Below, one piece after another: positions 38,023-50,673 of a DNA stretch of 64,000 nucleotides (its first letter is position 1; every line of letters begins with the position of its first letter). The DNA comes from Morella rubra (lineage: Eukaryota; Streptophyta; Magnoliopsida; Fagales; Myricaceae): the NCBI GenBank assembly GCA_003952965.2, contig CM025849.1:34468097-34532096 (forward strand). The letters are read 5' to 3'. The notes under the pieces were generated by a model. It was given only the letters and a program-made list of their open reading frames with translations. It made no database searches and had not been told where the DNA came from. The translations under genes were made by a program, and so were the position numbers.

Positions 38023-41000
38023 CTTACTTTTCATTCCAATTTTCTTTTGATTGAGTCATTTAAAAGTGGCACCCTTTTTCCCTACATGGTCAATGTACAA
38101 TGCCCAGTATTATCGAGTTCACTTCAATCTCCTGTAGATGATCCGAAGAAAACAAACCACCTACTTGTACTTGATGGAGCTAAGGAGAGACTTCAGCTAT
38201 TCGAAGCAAATTTACTTGAAGAAGGTTCCTTTGATGTCGCTATTCAGGGCTGCGATGGTGTTTTCCATACTGCATCTCCCTTCTACAATGACATCAAGGA
38301 CCCGCAGGTTCATCCCATTATCTATTCTTTGAGTGTTACACAATTCCAAGTCTTATCATTTATTTGCGGAATTGGGGAGAAAATTTGGACTTTCACAATA
38401 CCTTCTTCTAAAGAGTTGAGTTCTTTAAAAAATTGCATGATGTTGTCTTTTAAACAGCTTTCTTCACGCATAGGAACCTATAATTGGTGTTTGGATCCAA
38501 GTAAAGGGTGTACTGATTGCTGAAGGTTTTTTTTGTCCAATAATGAAGAGATGAGAAGGGGTGATAGGGATCTCAGAGATGATCTACTGCACCATTCTTA
38601 ATTCTGAAAGTTGCTTTCTGTACCATTGCCAATACTAAAAACCAACCAAGTTAACCGAGTACTTAAACACTTTACAATTGATTTTGAAACTCCAGCCAAA
38701 GGCTTCTTTGTTTCTTAAAAAAAACTATTATTGCACCAATGTTATTGTGCTATCATCTATTCTGGAGTGTTATCTAGCTTTGCTTAGATCCCGTACTATA
38801 TGCATTAATCATTAAAGAAATCTTGGTCTACGCATCAACTTTATCTTTGTTTCTAAGCTTCTGCTCTCTCTGAATGATTCTTATGTTGTAAGATATTTTA
38901 ATTGAGCCAAATTACTCTTCCTAATACACCTAGATGAGGAGAATGGGTAGGATGAGGAGAATGGGTACTAGGCTTTTCATTTTTCCTTATCAGTTGAGTA
39001 GGCTTTTGAAATGTGATGCTTTTGCTTCAAAAATTCATTTGAACAGACGTATTTAGGTATCCTGCTAAAAAACCAAGCAATTTTAAACTCCTAACTAGAA
39101 AGATTGTAAATTAACAGAAAGTGTAAACACAGTTAGTATTTCCTACTTATACATTTCTGCTTATAACCTTATGAAAGTATTTTTTGAATTTGACACTATT
39201 ACAAGGATATCATATATTGTCTAGAAGAAACCAAATGACTTGTCTTAGCTAATGGTAGTCTTGCTTCTTTATTGCTAATGATTTCATTCAGCTTTGCCTT
39301 CACTTCACTGTGCAGGCAGAACTACTTGATCCAGCAGTCAAGGGAACACTTAATGTCCTTAAATCATGTGCAAAGTCTCGGTCTGTTAAACGGGTAGTTT
39401 TGACATTCTGTAGCTGCAGTTGTATGCAATGAAAAGCGAACTCCTGATGTAGTTGTTGATGAGACTTGGTTTTCTGATCCTGAGTTTTGTAAGGCAGGAA
39501 AGGTAGGCTATCAATTTTCATGTCCTTTTTAAAGTAAAGTTGGTGCAATGTATGACTCATACCCTATTATATCTCCAGTACGAACTTGCACTACTCTTGG
39601 TTTCAATGTCTGGATTCCCTATATAACTATATCCATCTCGAATTAAATTTGTTTATGAATTTAGCTGGGATGTCTCAAAGAATTGTTCACTTTGAAAACT
39701 CAATTAACACAATTTGTTGAATGCTCTCCTTACTTATCCTTTAGCCATTTTTCCATTTACTTGCTTAGAGTGTATATTAAGAAGGGTAATTACGTATGCA
39801 AGTAACTGCTTGTTTCAAATTTAATGAATTGAATGATGTCTCTATAAAATGTTAGGACTCTCTAGTGGACAAACAATTGGATATGAAAGGAATAAATAAA
39901 TGGTGATTTCCTTTATCATCTGTAATTCTAGTTGACATGAGTTATACATTCAACAAGCACTGAGATCACTGTTCATCATGAATAATAAATGAAAAGGGTT
40001 CCAAATTTGGTATGAGGGGAAGACCAAACAATGAGATCTTGTCAAGCTCTCAATGCTTGCCATATACAACCTACATGTACCATTCTTTCTTTATTTTGAG
40101 TAGAGTATACCATCATGTCTGCTAAAGGGTGAGGTCCATATCATTATCGACCTATTCCCAGCCTGCCAATAGAATCTTCTTATGTCTCATGATTTTGACA
40201 ATTTTGCGAATGGATATGAGCATCAAAAGCAGCATTAGCCATTTCATAAGTTAAATTCAGTTTCTGGTTGAACAAAAATGTTCTCCTCTTGAGCATATTT
40301 TTAGGGGCCAGATCTATTGATATCAGGTCTTGCTCTTACTCTTGTTCATGACCTTGTACTATCGTCATAACTGTTCTTTCTCTGAATAGTATTGCAATCA
40401 ACCATGAAACACATGTTTTCAAATGTAAATATTATGGAGATGATTTTGAAAGCTGGTATGGAAGTGTTGCTTTTGTACACATGCACGAGCTCAGTCCCTA
40501 AATATCTGAACCTTTGGAAATGCTCCATTTTTCTAGCTCCCACATTAGTAATTGGATAATTTTGTCCTTTGTTGGTTTATTGCCACATCACCCCATTCAA
40601 GATTTCCTTGTTCTTCAGAGTGATAATGACTGGTTCTATGTTGTTTAAGAGGTTCCGCATTCATCATTTTGATAAAGCTTTACCTCGTTGTAGATGTTAA
40701 TTTCCGACAAAGCAATAGATTATCAATGATGAAGACTCTGTATCAGTCAGTCACTGTGAAGCTCATCCATTAATGGACATCTTTGATCACAACCATATTA
40801 TGTATTTCTACTTAATATTCATTTGTTCATTTATGTTCTGGGTGTTATATTGAATGTTTTTCCAGTTGTGGTATGTGCTTTCAAAGACATTGGCTGAAGA
40901 AGCTGCCTGGAAGTTTGCAAAAGAGAAGGACCTTGACATGGTTGTGATTAATCCATCAATGGTGATGGGTCCTCTGTTGCAGCCGACGCTTAATACAAGT

Positions 41001-42568
41001 GTTGCAATAATTTCGAGCTTACTGAATGGTATTTTACTCCATTAATTTTCATAATAAATTTGGTTTCTAATTTATCTCCATAAGTAGATCTTTTAGGGAA
41101 GACAGAATTTCAAATCAATAAGAGCTGTATTTGATAACCCATTTTCAGTTTAACATTATAGATCATGGTGTTTTTATTTGTTGAAATGATATGTTAACCA
41201 ATTAGCTTGATGCTAGCCTTTAAATATCCTCTTCCTCCTTCGGCACCATTTTACTATTTGTGCCTGTGGATGTTTGTCTGTGTGTTGTTTGATGGAATAA
41301 TGATAAAATACCTTCTTCTTTCTTTTGATGGAGCAGCAGGTGTTTCCAAATAATTCATATGGATGGGTTAATGTCAAAGACGTTGCCTATGCACATATCC
41401 AAGCATATGAAATCCCTTCAGCTAGTGGAAGATATTGTTTGGCTGAGAGAGTTGTACACTATTCTGAAATTGTGAGGATTTTACGTGAGCTCTATCCCTC
41501 TCTACAACTGCCAGAGAAGTAAGTACTTATTTCAAGGTGTAACACATTAGCACTTGTTATTTGCGGTAGTTGCTTCTACTATTCCTATTTGTATGGCATG
41601 CTTGGATGAATTTACATGTTGTGTAGTTATGTTTTCTTTGGTACTTTGTCCTCCTTGTTGGACCCAAACAATTCTTCTTGTATTATCCCATATCAAGATT
41701 GACTAGTTGGGTTTAGTTGGGCGTGAGTTTAAAAGTTCATTCCCTCTCCGCCGTCCCTCCTTGTCTGGCTCTGACTCCGGCTCCCTCTCCTGGGGGGGGG
41801 GAAAAAAAACAGAGCCTTTTTTTATCCTCTGTCACCTTCACTGCCTTCATTCATTAGTTATTTTTTTCTCATTGAGGATAACTCATGAAACCAAAATGGC
41901 TGGTTTCAACCCCTCTTTTTGGGGACTTGTTGTTGTTGCTGTATTTTCTCTACACAGACATCTCCATCTCATTTTTCTTTTCCCTGAAAACCTTGACAGG
42001 TGTGCAGATGCCAAGCCATTTGCGCCAACATTCCAGTTATCCAAAGAAAAGGCAAAATCCTTGGGTATTCAATTCATTCCTTGAGGTGAGGTGAGTCTCA
42101 AGGAGACTGTCGAAAGCTTGAAGGAAAAGAACTTCAATAATTTTTAAGTACTGTTATCAGCCTACAGCTCTTTGTAATAAATAACTGCTGGTGACATATG
42201 TTGCCCCAACCTTGTTTTGATTGGTATTTTGGCTGCAGGAATCACCTGCTTGATTTGGTATAGTTCTATTAAATGCGATGATTAGTCTTTGTTTTTTTTA
42301 AAAGGTAGAAAAGGACAACGAGAGCTAGCAACCTACATGTGCTTTATTATAGGAGTTCATACATATATGCTAGTAAACTGTTTGTCATTTAGAGGCCTAT
42401 ACTGATGAACAAACACTTTCGAAAGATAAGGTTGAGCCATAACCTGATCTGACCCCACCGAAAGTCCAAAGGAGGACACAACCAGAACCACCTCTCTTGG
42501 ATGACATTACTATTCAAAGGCCCTGGTTACAAGTTCAACTTATGATCTCATGAAATGAATTTTTTCAC

Positions 42569-42858
42569 CACCTATTATAGAGGTTCAGATACTTTGTATT
42601 TTAAACTATTAATTTTTGTTATATTTAGTTTCTCATCAACTGTTTATACTTTACACTCTTATTTTTTATTTGGACGTAAATTGCTGTTTTAGTTTGGTAA
42701 AATGACATTTTACCCTTATAATTTTTTTGATTTTGACCAATTAATGATGGGGTGCAAAATGAAAATGTTGGTAGTTGATAAACGAAACGTTAGGAAAATG
42801 ATAAATAAGAAAAATGATACTTTAGAATAAAAAGTGTTAAAACCTAAATAGTGAAAAA
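42569..42858. mobile_element. Probable MITE
   Basis: The ends are loosely inverted: CACCTATTATAGAGG and ACTTTGTATTTTAAAC on the left, the inverse of CACTATTTAGG and ACTTTTTATTCTAAAG on the right. There is no coding sequence and no clear target duplication. Confidence 0.45.
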
Positions 42859-43189
42859 TATGTTTTCTCAGAAGATTAATTCTCCCCTAGGAACCAATTA
42901 TATAACTTCAATCCATCTAAAAAAAGGGAGACATGCTTACGTGATTTATGCAGTTAAATCTCAACTATTTGTAGACTGCATGCGTATAGAGATATGCATG
43001 ACTTGCGACCTCCACCTTCCACAAGGGTTAGGAAGTTACCGGTTGCATCGATCTCCAGAATAAGCTTCTAGGGGTGACGCCTACATAAAAGTTAGTCTAT
43101 TTTTATTTTTTATTTTTTTTTATAAAAGGATGAAATTTTATTTTTAATTCTCGGATTTTACACCACTTAAGATTTAAAATTGGACAAGC

Positions 43190-43370
43190 TGACATACTGA
43201 TATTAATTAACCTACAAATTTCAGTGCTTTCAAAGCACACCAAATTACGCTACAGGATGGTGCTATTCGTGCTCGAAATAATTTGTTTGCTTCCTTGCTC
43301 TTATGAATGATCGAGATCTGTACAATATGATTTGGAAATTCTCATATTCATTTCAAAGTGGCATCTCTGC
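43190..43370 (+). repeat. Dispersed repeat shared with intron 1 of the coiled-coil gene
   Basis: The order ACTGATATTAA, ACCTACAAATTTCAGT, GGATGGTGCTATTC, GAATGATCGAGATCT and TTTCAAAGTGGCATCT recurs, with small changes, at 53663-53895 on the same strand. A later AGAACATCAAAAAACA word near 43780 has a counterpart near 54212. Confidence 0.6.
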
Positions 43371-43432
43371 GTGACACGAATTCGACCACAACGAAGCCAA
43401 GAATTTAATTGTCATTATCTTTTAATTTTAAG

Positions 43433-43742
43433 ATAAATACATTTTTTCACCTATCAATTATTAGTGATTCAATACATTATATCATAAATTATCAATTTTG
43501 ACACATTACACTCTCTATCAATTTTTACACAAAATAGTAATAATGTTCTTAATCCACTTTGTATATATTGAAGATATTATTGTCAGTTCATTAAATTTTC
43601 AAACATATTATTGTTAGAAGAGTATAAGTTTGGTGTTGAAGGGTATTAAAGTATAGTTTGATGATACAATTTGTTAAAACTAGTGATTTAAAATGTAATA
43701 TGTAAAAGAATCCGTGGTTAACAGGTGAAAAGTATATTTATA
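43433..43742. mobile_element. Probable MITE
   Basis: The left end has AAATACATTTTTTCACCTATCAA and the right end the inverse of AAATATACTTTTCACCTGTTAA; further inward, TTAGTGATT/TCACTAGTTTTAA words are also inverted. It lies inside the region resembling 53663-54230, so may have entered one copy. Confidence 0.5.
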
Positions 43743-44185
43743 TTTATATTTTTTTTCCTTTTATTTTCATACCAGCCGACAGAACATCAAAAAACAGAGA
43801 GAGAGAGAGAAAGCTGATAACACGAGAAAAACAAAGTACTTTTACTGATAACTTAGTTCTAAATAATCTTTTGCTATTGTCCGCTTTTTGACAAACAAAT
43901 TACCTGCTAAACTATTGCATGGTTGATTGTAAATAAAAAAGCTCCCGAAAAAAATGGTAAAAATAGTATCCGCTAAACTAATAAATATCGAGATAGATCG
44001 CATGAACAAAAAACAGTTGAGATTTAACAACCAGATAGATTTTTGAAAGAAAACCAAAGATTTTAAAATTTAAATTTAAATATTCAGCTGTTAATAATAG
44101 AAACGACGTCGACTACTCTTTTTTGTTTCCCGCCTTCGCGGTAGAACTCATTTCAGAGGAGAAGGCGGCGACATTCATCCATCCC

Positions 44186-44194
44186 CTTTAAAAG
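44186..44194 (+). promoter_or_regulatory. Possible TATA box of the NAC gene
   Basis: CTTTAAAAG, about 120 bases before the ATG at 44314. This is weak evidence from sequence and spacing only. Confidence 0.3.
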
Positions 44195-44313
44195 GATGAG
44201 GCTAACGCAAGATTTCGTCAATGCATTTCCAACTCATCCTCGTTACTCAGCGAACCCATCGAGAGCGAGAGCGAGAGCGATAGCGTTTCCAACTTAACAG
44301 AGCGTGTAGATCG

Positions 44314-45331
44314 ATGGCATATTCTTCTGCAGAGAGTGGTACTTTGGAGGCTCTTGTGTCTGGCTGGCTGCCGACTACCCTCGTGGTTCCCGATAACCCT
44401 ACAATGCAAACTCAAGTCCTGGATACGGCTGAGAATGTAGGGTTCGACTTCTCGTCCTTCGACGACTTCTTGTCCTTCGACGACTTCTCTGGGTTCTTGG
44501 AGACTCTCCCTCCTGGATATAGATTCTGTCCGACGGAGGAAGAGCTCGTCCTGAACTACCTGCTGCCCAAAATAAATAACATTTCACCTAAACCTCACCC
44601 GATCCACGACGTTGACCTGTATAGGCATAATCCTGATTACCTTGCAGGTTAATTCTTGTTGAAAAAATCTACGTTCTTTTCTTTTTCTTGTCTCTGCATC
44701 TGTTATCTTCGGTTTGCCTTCGAACTGATATGATAACTTCGTTGCTTTCTTTGTTTTGTATTTTAGACAATTAAAGATAATTTAATTTATATTTTACGTT
44801 AGAAGAGAGGAAAAAAAAATTGCAGAAATGATTTCTAAGATCAAACTAAAGTTTTCGCCTCATTGCAGAAAGATATGATGATTACGGATTAAAGCAATGG
44901 TACTTCTTTACTCCTAGAGATAAAAAGTACCCAAAAGGAAAGCGACCAAATCGAGACACCGGAGATGGCTATTGGAAGGCTACCGGAGACAAACCAATCA
45001 CATCAGCCAATAAAATCAAAGTTGGATCTAAGAAATCACTTGTTTTCTACAAAGGAAGGCCTCCACGTGGTACGAAAACACAGTGGCTAATGCAAGAATA
45101 TACAGTCGATGGTGCTCCTCAACCAACAAATCAGCAGGCAAATAGCATGAGGGTATGTTATTTTTCGTCTTTTTGTACTAAAGATTTTAATATTTGAATG
45201 TTCTTTGACGCTTTATTTCTTAAATTGTTTCACCACATAAAAATTAACGAATATATTCTATTTTTCAGCTCGATGAGTGGGTCCTCTGTAAAATTTATAA
45301 GGGGCCTCAGAGATCCAATACCCAGCCATAA
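44314..45331 (+). CDS. NAC-domain transcription factor with acidic N-terminal extension
   Basis: NAC proteins are plant transcription factors that bind DNA as dimers. Exons 44314-44647, 44869-45152 and 45269-45331 join in phase and give 226 residues. The NAC domain starts near residue 66: [56 protein letters not shown] and [43 protein letters not shown]. The protein ends nine residues after E, so the C-terminal activation region usual in the family is missing. Instead 65 residues precede the domain, with a repeated acidic-aromatic word, [17 protein letters not shown]. Introns are GT-AG. It could be a small functional factor or a competitor of full-length NACs. Confidence 0.9.
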
Positions 45332-46673
45332 CCAAGCGATGTGGATCTCAATGTTCCAGTAAACTCTTGCATGGAGAATTATGGATTTACCTAGATCATC
45401 TTGAGTTTGGGACACGTGAAATTTATTTTCCCTTTGGTGTTTGTTGTTTTTTTTTTTTTTTGTCTTGGTTGATTTTTTTTATTAATTGATTTATTTTTAT
45501 TTTTTTTTGTAATGTTAGATTTTGTAACCATTTTTCCTCCACTATAAGTGAGTATTTGAATAGAATTTGGAGATACCATTCTTTTTTTATAAGTTATGCA
45601 TCCAACATGTAATGGAGTGTCAAGCCCTCAGTGCTTGCAAAATATTAATCTTAAGTTTATTTCCTCTATACAGCAATTCTGTTGGTCATTATTTTCTCTT
45701 TCTACCTGTTTTCTATATACTGAATATCTGGTTTTTGTTAGTCTGACCCTTTCCATCCTTTTTCTGCCATTGTGGGCTTGCTAAGAAGGCTTTCATTGAG
45801 CTTGTCTGCGCTGGGGAACTCTAATCTAGTCTAGCACCATATAAATTACTAAGAAAGAAATTGATCTGCAGAGAACCTTTGGTTAATTTGGTCACGAATT
45901 GCACGCATTTGAGTTTTGAATTAGTAAATGTTTATACTCCATTATCTAGTGTGACTAAACGAATAAGGGGCCTATTCAGAACCCCACCAAAGACATGTTG
46001 GTCAGGTGGGATATATGGTAAGTCTTATGTCCTCCAACAGCCAACTTGATTGTGGGACTAAGCGAGTGACCATCAAACTAACCCCTCTGTTGTTGACACT
46101 CCCCAAACTTTATAAACAAATGAATTAATATCTAGCTTGGGCAGACAGAATTATAAAAATAAAAATGATATTCCTCTCTTGCTCTGCCAGCAACAGTCCA
46201 CAGTTGGGAGAGGTTCAGCAGCTTGAAGTGTTGAGGTTCTTAAGTGACTATTTACCCAGAATCAATGACTCAAATTCACCTATATGATGCCGGGCTGCAG
46301 CCTTCTACAGTATCAGATAGAAACAAAATCCAGACTATCCTTAACCAAAAATAGATGGCAACTGTGATTTTCGTGGTTTAGGAATAATAATAATGAACAC
46401 TTCAGACTGTAAAAACACATCCTGTATCTGCAACATTTTAGCCAAAATGCTTTTGAAAAATCAATTATCAAATTTCCAATAACAGGACCCAAGAGATCAT
46501 TCTGCCAAATGGTTATTCCCAAGAATTGTTCTTAAGATTTGAAACACTTTCCACCTCACCAGATATAAGGGGACAGAATCTAATGTAGTACACAAGAATT
46601 TATTTGCATGGCTTTGCAAGATCTAACAAGGAAAACAAACTCAGCAACCGCTGTGCCAAAGATGCAAACTTCA
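45332..46673. other. Spacer between convergent genes
   Basis: 3' flanks of the NAC gene and of the small gene on -. T-rich runs at 45440-45510 may belong to the NAC 3' region. No other gene is supported. Confidence 0.45.
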
Positions 46674-48251
46674 CTATTCAGCCTGGGTCTTGACAATGAA
46701 ATTTTGGCGACTGATAGGATTCATCACAACAGGAGGCCCTGCAGTGCGAGGCCAAGCCTGGAACTTCTTATCAGTTTCTTCCCACCATTCGCTGTTTGAA
46801 ACAGTTTTGGGGGTGCTACCTGATTAACAAATCAATAATTGCGTTAAAATGCAAAATGATTCATAACTGCAAGCTATTAATCAAAAGAAAGTTCTGTCAC
46901 CAGAACATACCCCCAAAAATCTTCTTGTCGGAGATGAAGTGGTCACAAGCAAACGCAACTGCAAAGGATGCCACACTAGCTCCTAGGATGTACTTCACTG
47001 CCATGTCTGGACTGTAGATTTAATAATGAAAAAAAGTCAGAAAAAACGAAGATAGTGTTGAATCACGTATTTCACTGATGCATAAAAAGTGAGTGCTGAA
47101 CAGAGGTCAAAATTCTACAATGACTCGACGTAATAAAATATCACACAGCAAACAAAGAAATTCACGTGTTACAACATAAAGAAAATGTGAGTAAATCTTC
47201 GGCTTTTCTGATTTAATCCAAATCCTTTTTTTGTATCAGAAGACCCATTTTCAAGTAAGAGAGCATAGGTGCGTTGCCTTTGCATGCTTAAAAGAATATG
47301 ATCTTGAAGGTAAAACAAATTAAAACTACAATCATCGGCTAACCAGCTTCAAAATCTTTAGTTTCTTCTTATTTGTACATTCTGTGCAAGTCAATTTTAC
47401 TACAGGGTATAGCAAAATCTCAACAACTGAAAATTAGGGAGATAAACAATGGCACATGGAAAAAATAGCTAATGAGCGTAAAAACATCACATCAAACTCT
47501 GATTCCAGAGAGTATGTGCAATCAAAACTCAAATAAGTTAGTGTAAGATAGAAGAATCTTAATGAGACTCCTTGTGTTTAAACCCTGTCAGGAGGAGCAG
47601 ATCTCTATGTTTCCGATTCCCAAAAAACCTCAGAAGGCCTTCAGTATCTGACTGAGTTCAAGAAATGACTAAAAAAAGGTCCATGATATGCGATTCTTGA
47701 AATAGAAGAACCAGCATAAGGCTACATTGAGATATGTTCTGCAATTAAAATGAAAATTGATTCATCACAACTGAAATCACATTGGGAAATACAAAATACT
47801 AACCTGATTCGATGCTCTTCAACAGCAATACAAAGGCAACCTGAGGAAATTCAGAGCAACACTAAAATCAATTTACAGCAATAAAAGCAATCTGTCAATG
47901 AAAGCAATCTGTTAACTTCCTACTACATAATACAATGGAATAATTTAGCAATAATACAATCTGTTAATTTCCTAAACAAATCAAAAATAATTTAGACAAG
48001 TTAGGTAACAAAATTAATGGATGTGGCACTGCTTTCCCCTTGTGGCCTAAGTAACTGAGAGCTCAGAGAGAATTTTGCACATCAAGCTAAGTTATAGATA
48101 TTTACTTTTGTGGCCTGAGTAATTTACAGCAACTAAGAAATTATACAGCCAAAACAAATAAAAAATAAACCTAAATCAACCTTAAAAACGGATCTGCTCT
48201 CAACCAGAATCAACCAAACCAAATCATGAATTAAATCTTTAATCTTACCAT
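46674..48251 (-). CDS. Small conserved-looking membrane protein, 93 residues, four exons
   Basis: Exons 48249-48251, 47804-47840, 46911-47006 and 46674-46819 join in phase to 93 residues. The first coding exon is only the ATG, which directly precedes a GTAAG donor; the ATG at 47004 (MAVKYILG) is a possible internal start giving 79 residues. One hydrophobic helix is visible (KYILGASVASFAVAFA). It is followed by DHFISDKKIFGG, then a polar tail with EWWEETDKKFQAWPRT, GPPVVMNPISRQNF and the ending VKTQAE. The clean splice sites and biased composition support a real gene. I do not recognise the family; a small mitochondrial or ER single-pass protein is possible but unproven. Confidence 0.75.
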
Positions 48252-48293
48252 CACAGCACGAAGCAAATATGAATTAAAATCGAAATCAATTAA

Positions 48294-48308
48294 AGAGAGA
48301 GAGAGAGA
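48294..48308 (-). repeat. CT/GA tract in the leader of the small gene
   Basis: A run of AG units on + (CT in the gene's sense), 43-57 bases before the ATG. More GA-rich and G-rich sequence follows to 48480. Confidence 0.7.
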
Positions 48309-48548
48309 ATTTACACTGTGAGAAAGAGAGAGGGCCGAGGGGGCGTGAGAGAGGGGGGGGGGAGACGACGTCGGCGGGAGTAAGCTGCTGTGGGGGGCGA
48401 CAGCTCGGGTTTTGAGAAAGGGGCGGACTCAAAACTGTGAAGGAGACTCGAGAGCGGGGGGCAGGGGCTGCGCGTCGGGGGAAACTGGGATAATAAGTAA
48501 GGGAGGTGGGGGGCTGTGTTGGGGTGTCGTCTTCCCACGCTTAATATT

Positions 48549-48573
48549 AAAAAAAAAAAAAAAAAAAAAAAAA
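48549..48573. repeat. 25-base A run
   Basis: An uninterrupted A homopolymer; its length may be unreliable in the assembly. No retroposon was found attached. Confidence 0.9.
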
Positions 48574-48754
48574 TCTCAAGAATACCCCTTGGTTATGGGT
48601 ATTTTTGGTCCGACAGCCCGGACTGGCTCAAAACCAGCCGGCCCAGTCGGTTTTGAGCAGGTTTTGAATCGGCTGGGTCAGTTCCAGTCCAAAAATGAAC
48701 ATTCCTAATTGGGCTTATAAAGTTAAGCATAATTAATTTTAAGAAAAAAAATCA

Positions 48755-49090
48755 TTTTCCACCGTTTATAATTAGAGTAGTGACACATTGCACTCCAATA
48801 ATATTTTAGAATTAGTGATTTAGTGACATTTTTGCCCATTAATTTTGCACCTTCATTATTAATTTGGACAAAAATTGATTTTTTATTAATGAAATGACAA
48901 TTTTACTTTCTCACACAATATATAATGCTGCAAAATTCAAGAAGAAAAAATAGTCATTTCACTAAATCAAAATATTAATTTTCGTTCAAATTAACCAACG
49001 GGTGCAAAAATATAAACGGTTATATTTGAAATATAAAGTATAATAAAATTCATGGTTTAAGGTGCAAAGTATAAGAAGCTCAATAATTAA
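48755..49090. mobile_element. Probable MITE with long inverted arms
   Basis: Outer words CATTTTCCACCGTTTATAAT and TTTTGCACC and inner words GACAAAAATTGATT and AATGAAATGAC recur inverted on the right side (AAACGGTTATATTT, GGGTGCAAAAAT, GTCATTTCACTAAATC). The middle is at about 48900-48945. The target duplication is unclear. Confidence 0.5.
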
Positions 49091-49752
49091 TGGAAGAGAA
49101 GTTTATTTAACCTAAATTTTAATTAGAGAACAATAAAAATTGTGATTAAAAAACCATTTATTTGTTAAAAAAAAATAGAAGAAAATAGAGTCGTATAGAA
49201 ATTTTGTCAATACTACATGGCAACTTTTCCGCTTGCTATTTCGACAAAAATAATAAAATAAATTTCTAGACAAAAACGCTAAGAAAATTTTCAATTTGTA
49301 TTATCCAACTCGGCGGAAAACTCCACTATATCATAACTTGTACGCCATCTCTCCATCTGCTTCACATCCATTGGTTTTATTCGAGTTAGCACTACTACCT
49401 TTTATTTGATTTTTACTTGTGAACTTGTTCGGATGTTTCCTATCTAGTTTAAGGGTTTCGTTTTCTTCCAAACTGGGTGTGTTTGAATGTCAAAATTTTA
49501 AAGTACAACAATTAGTTAATGAAAAAATAAAGAGAATATTTGAATAAATATTATAGTATTAAAAATGAATATTATATAAAAAAGATTTAATAGAGGAGAG
49601 AGATTATTTTGCAATTTTTAATTAGGCCAAAAATTTCTTGGGTGCCAAAATTTTAGGCATTCAACTTGCTTGAAATGCACAGGCACAAATGGATCTAAAC
49701 TCTAAGGACCAATTATATATGTTGTCCTCTCTATATTCATTATGATATTAGT

Positions 49753-50107
49753 TAGGGCCGTGCAAATGACTTCAAAACTGACTTCAACAAATATAGTCGG
49801 CAGGTTAGTCAAAGTTAGAGTTCAAAAAAATTTCTGACTTGAGTCAGATTTGGAGTCCATAGAGCTGACTCCTACCCAACTCCGACTTACATTAAAAAAT
49901 TATATTTGTCTCCTTTTAATAACGGGCGTTTCAGGCATAAAGATAGAAAAAAAAACCTACAAAATACTTAAATCTATTAAGAAAAAAATCTACTTAGGCC
50001 CAAACGGCTCGACTCCGACTGATTAGAGTCGCAGTTGACTTACACTTAGTCAGAGTCGAAGAAGAAATCCGAACTCCAAGCTCCAACTAAGTATGTGAAC
50101 ACCCCTA
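49753..50107. mobile_element. hAT-like MITE
   Basis: A 355-base element starting TAGGGCCGTGCA and ending with the inverse of TAGGGGTGTTCA, typical hAT-type ends. The 8-base flanks ATATTAGT (49745-49752) and ATGTTAGC (50108-50115) agree at six positions, the differences being transitions. The interior repeats GACTCCGACT/AGTCGGAGT-like words. No transposase is present. Confidence 0.65.
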
Positions 50108-50673
50108 ATGTTAGCACTCAAACTTCAGTAACTATAGTCTTCTCATGTAAATTTAGGGAAAGAAAATAGCAATCATTTGCAATAATTATGCAGCTCACAT
50201 GCATCTTCTCCTCTCATGGCTTGAAGTACATAGTTGTGGTTGCAAACGATGTCTATTCTTTCTACTGCATTCTGCCATGCTCAATGAATCGATTATATAT
50301 AACTTGGGAAGATACACATCTCCGCTAAAAGATTATATCCTGAACCCAAGTTGCGGTAGCTTTACTTTTTTCCATCCTTTTCATCCATCTCTTTTACTTA
50401 GCAGTTTTAGGGCGAAATATATCAGTGGCAGCTACTTTTTGGGTAGGGCAGCTTTGCTTGTTGAATTTGGACCCGTTAAAAAGTCTCCACTGCTTCTGGG
50501 TATCATCAGAAGGCAACAGGAAAAGAAACTCCCTGCAAGTTGACCATTTTTGCTCTCAGGTTTTTCCACTGCTGAATCTTTCGAAATAACTCTTTCACTA
50601 GGAGCAGCAGTTGATACAGTTAGACATGAAGAATTGCCCCTAACTATATGACAGTTACTGAAACTCACTCCTT

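Larger units (their letters stand above)
36858..42147 (+). pseudogene. CCR/phenylacetaldehyde-reductase-like gene, six exons, frame broken
   Basis: This is a short-chain dehydrogenase of the extended DFR/CCR group, NADPH-dependent reductases of aldehydes or acyl-CoAs in phenylpropanoid and volatile metabolism. Exons: 36858-36978, 38138-38307, 39316-39502, 40866-41028, about 41335-41518, 42000-42147. It shows the Rossmann motif [34 protein letters not shown], the catalytic YxxxK in [38 protein letters not shown], and a C-terminus ending LKEKNFNNF. Exons 1-2 join in phase. Exon 3 lacks two bases near 39404-39409, exons 4 and 5 cannot be joined in frame at any AG seen, and exon 6 changes frame near 42081. 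It is either a recent pseudogene or a gene with assembly errors. Lack of the CCR NWYCY signature favours the reductase-like side of the family. Confidence 0.82.

Noticed and set aside
48626-48658. Hairpin of GCTCAAAACC and GGTTTTGAGC
   Set aside because: A perfect 10-base inverted repeat, but no T tract, gene end or RNA context gives it a role.
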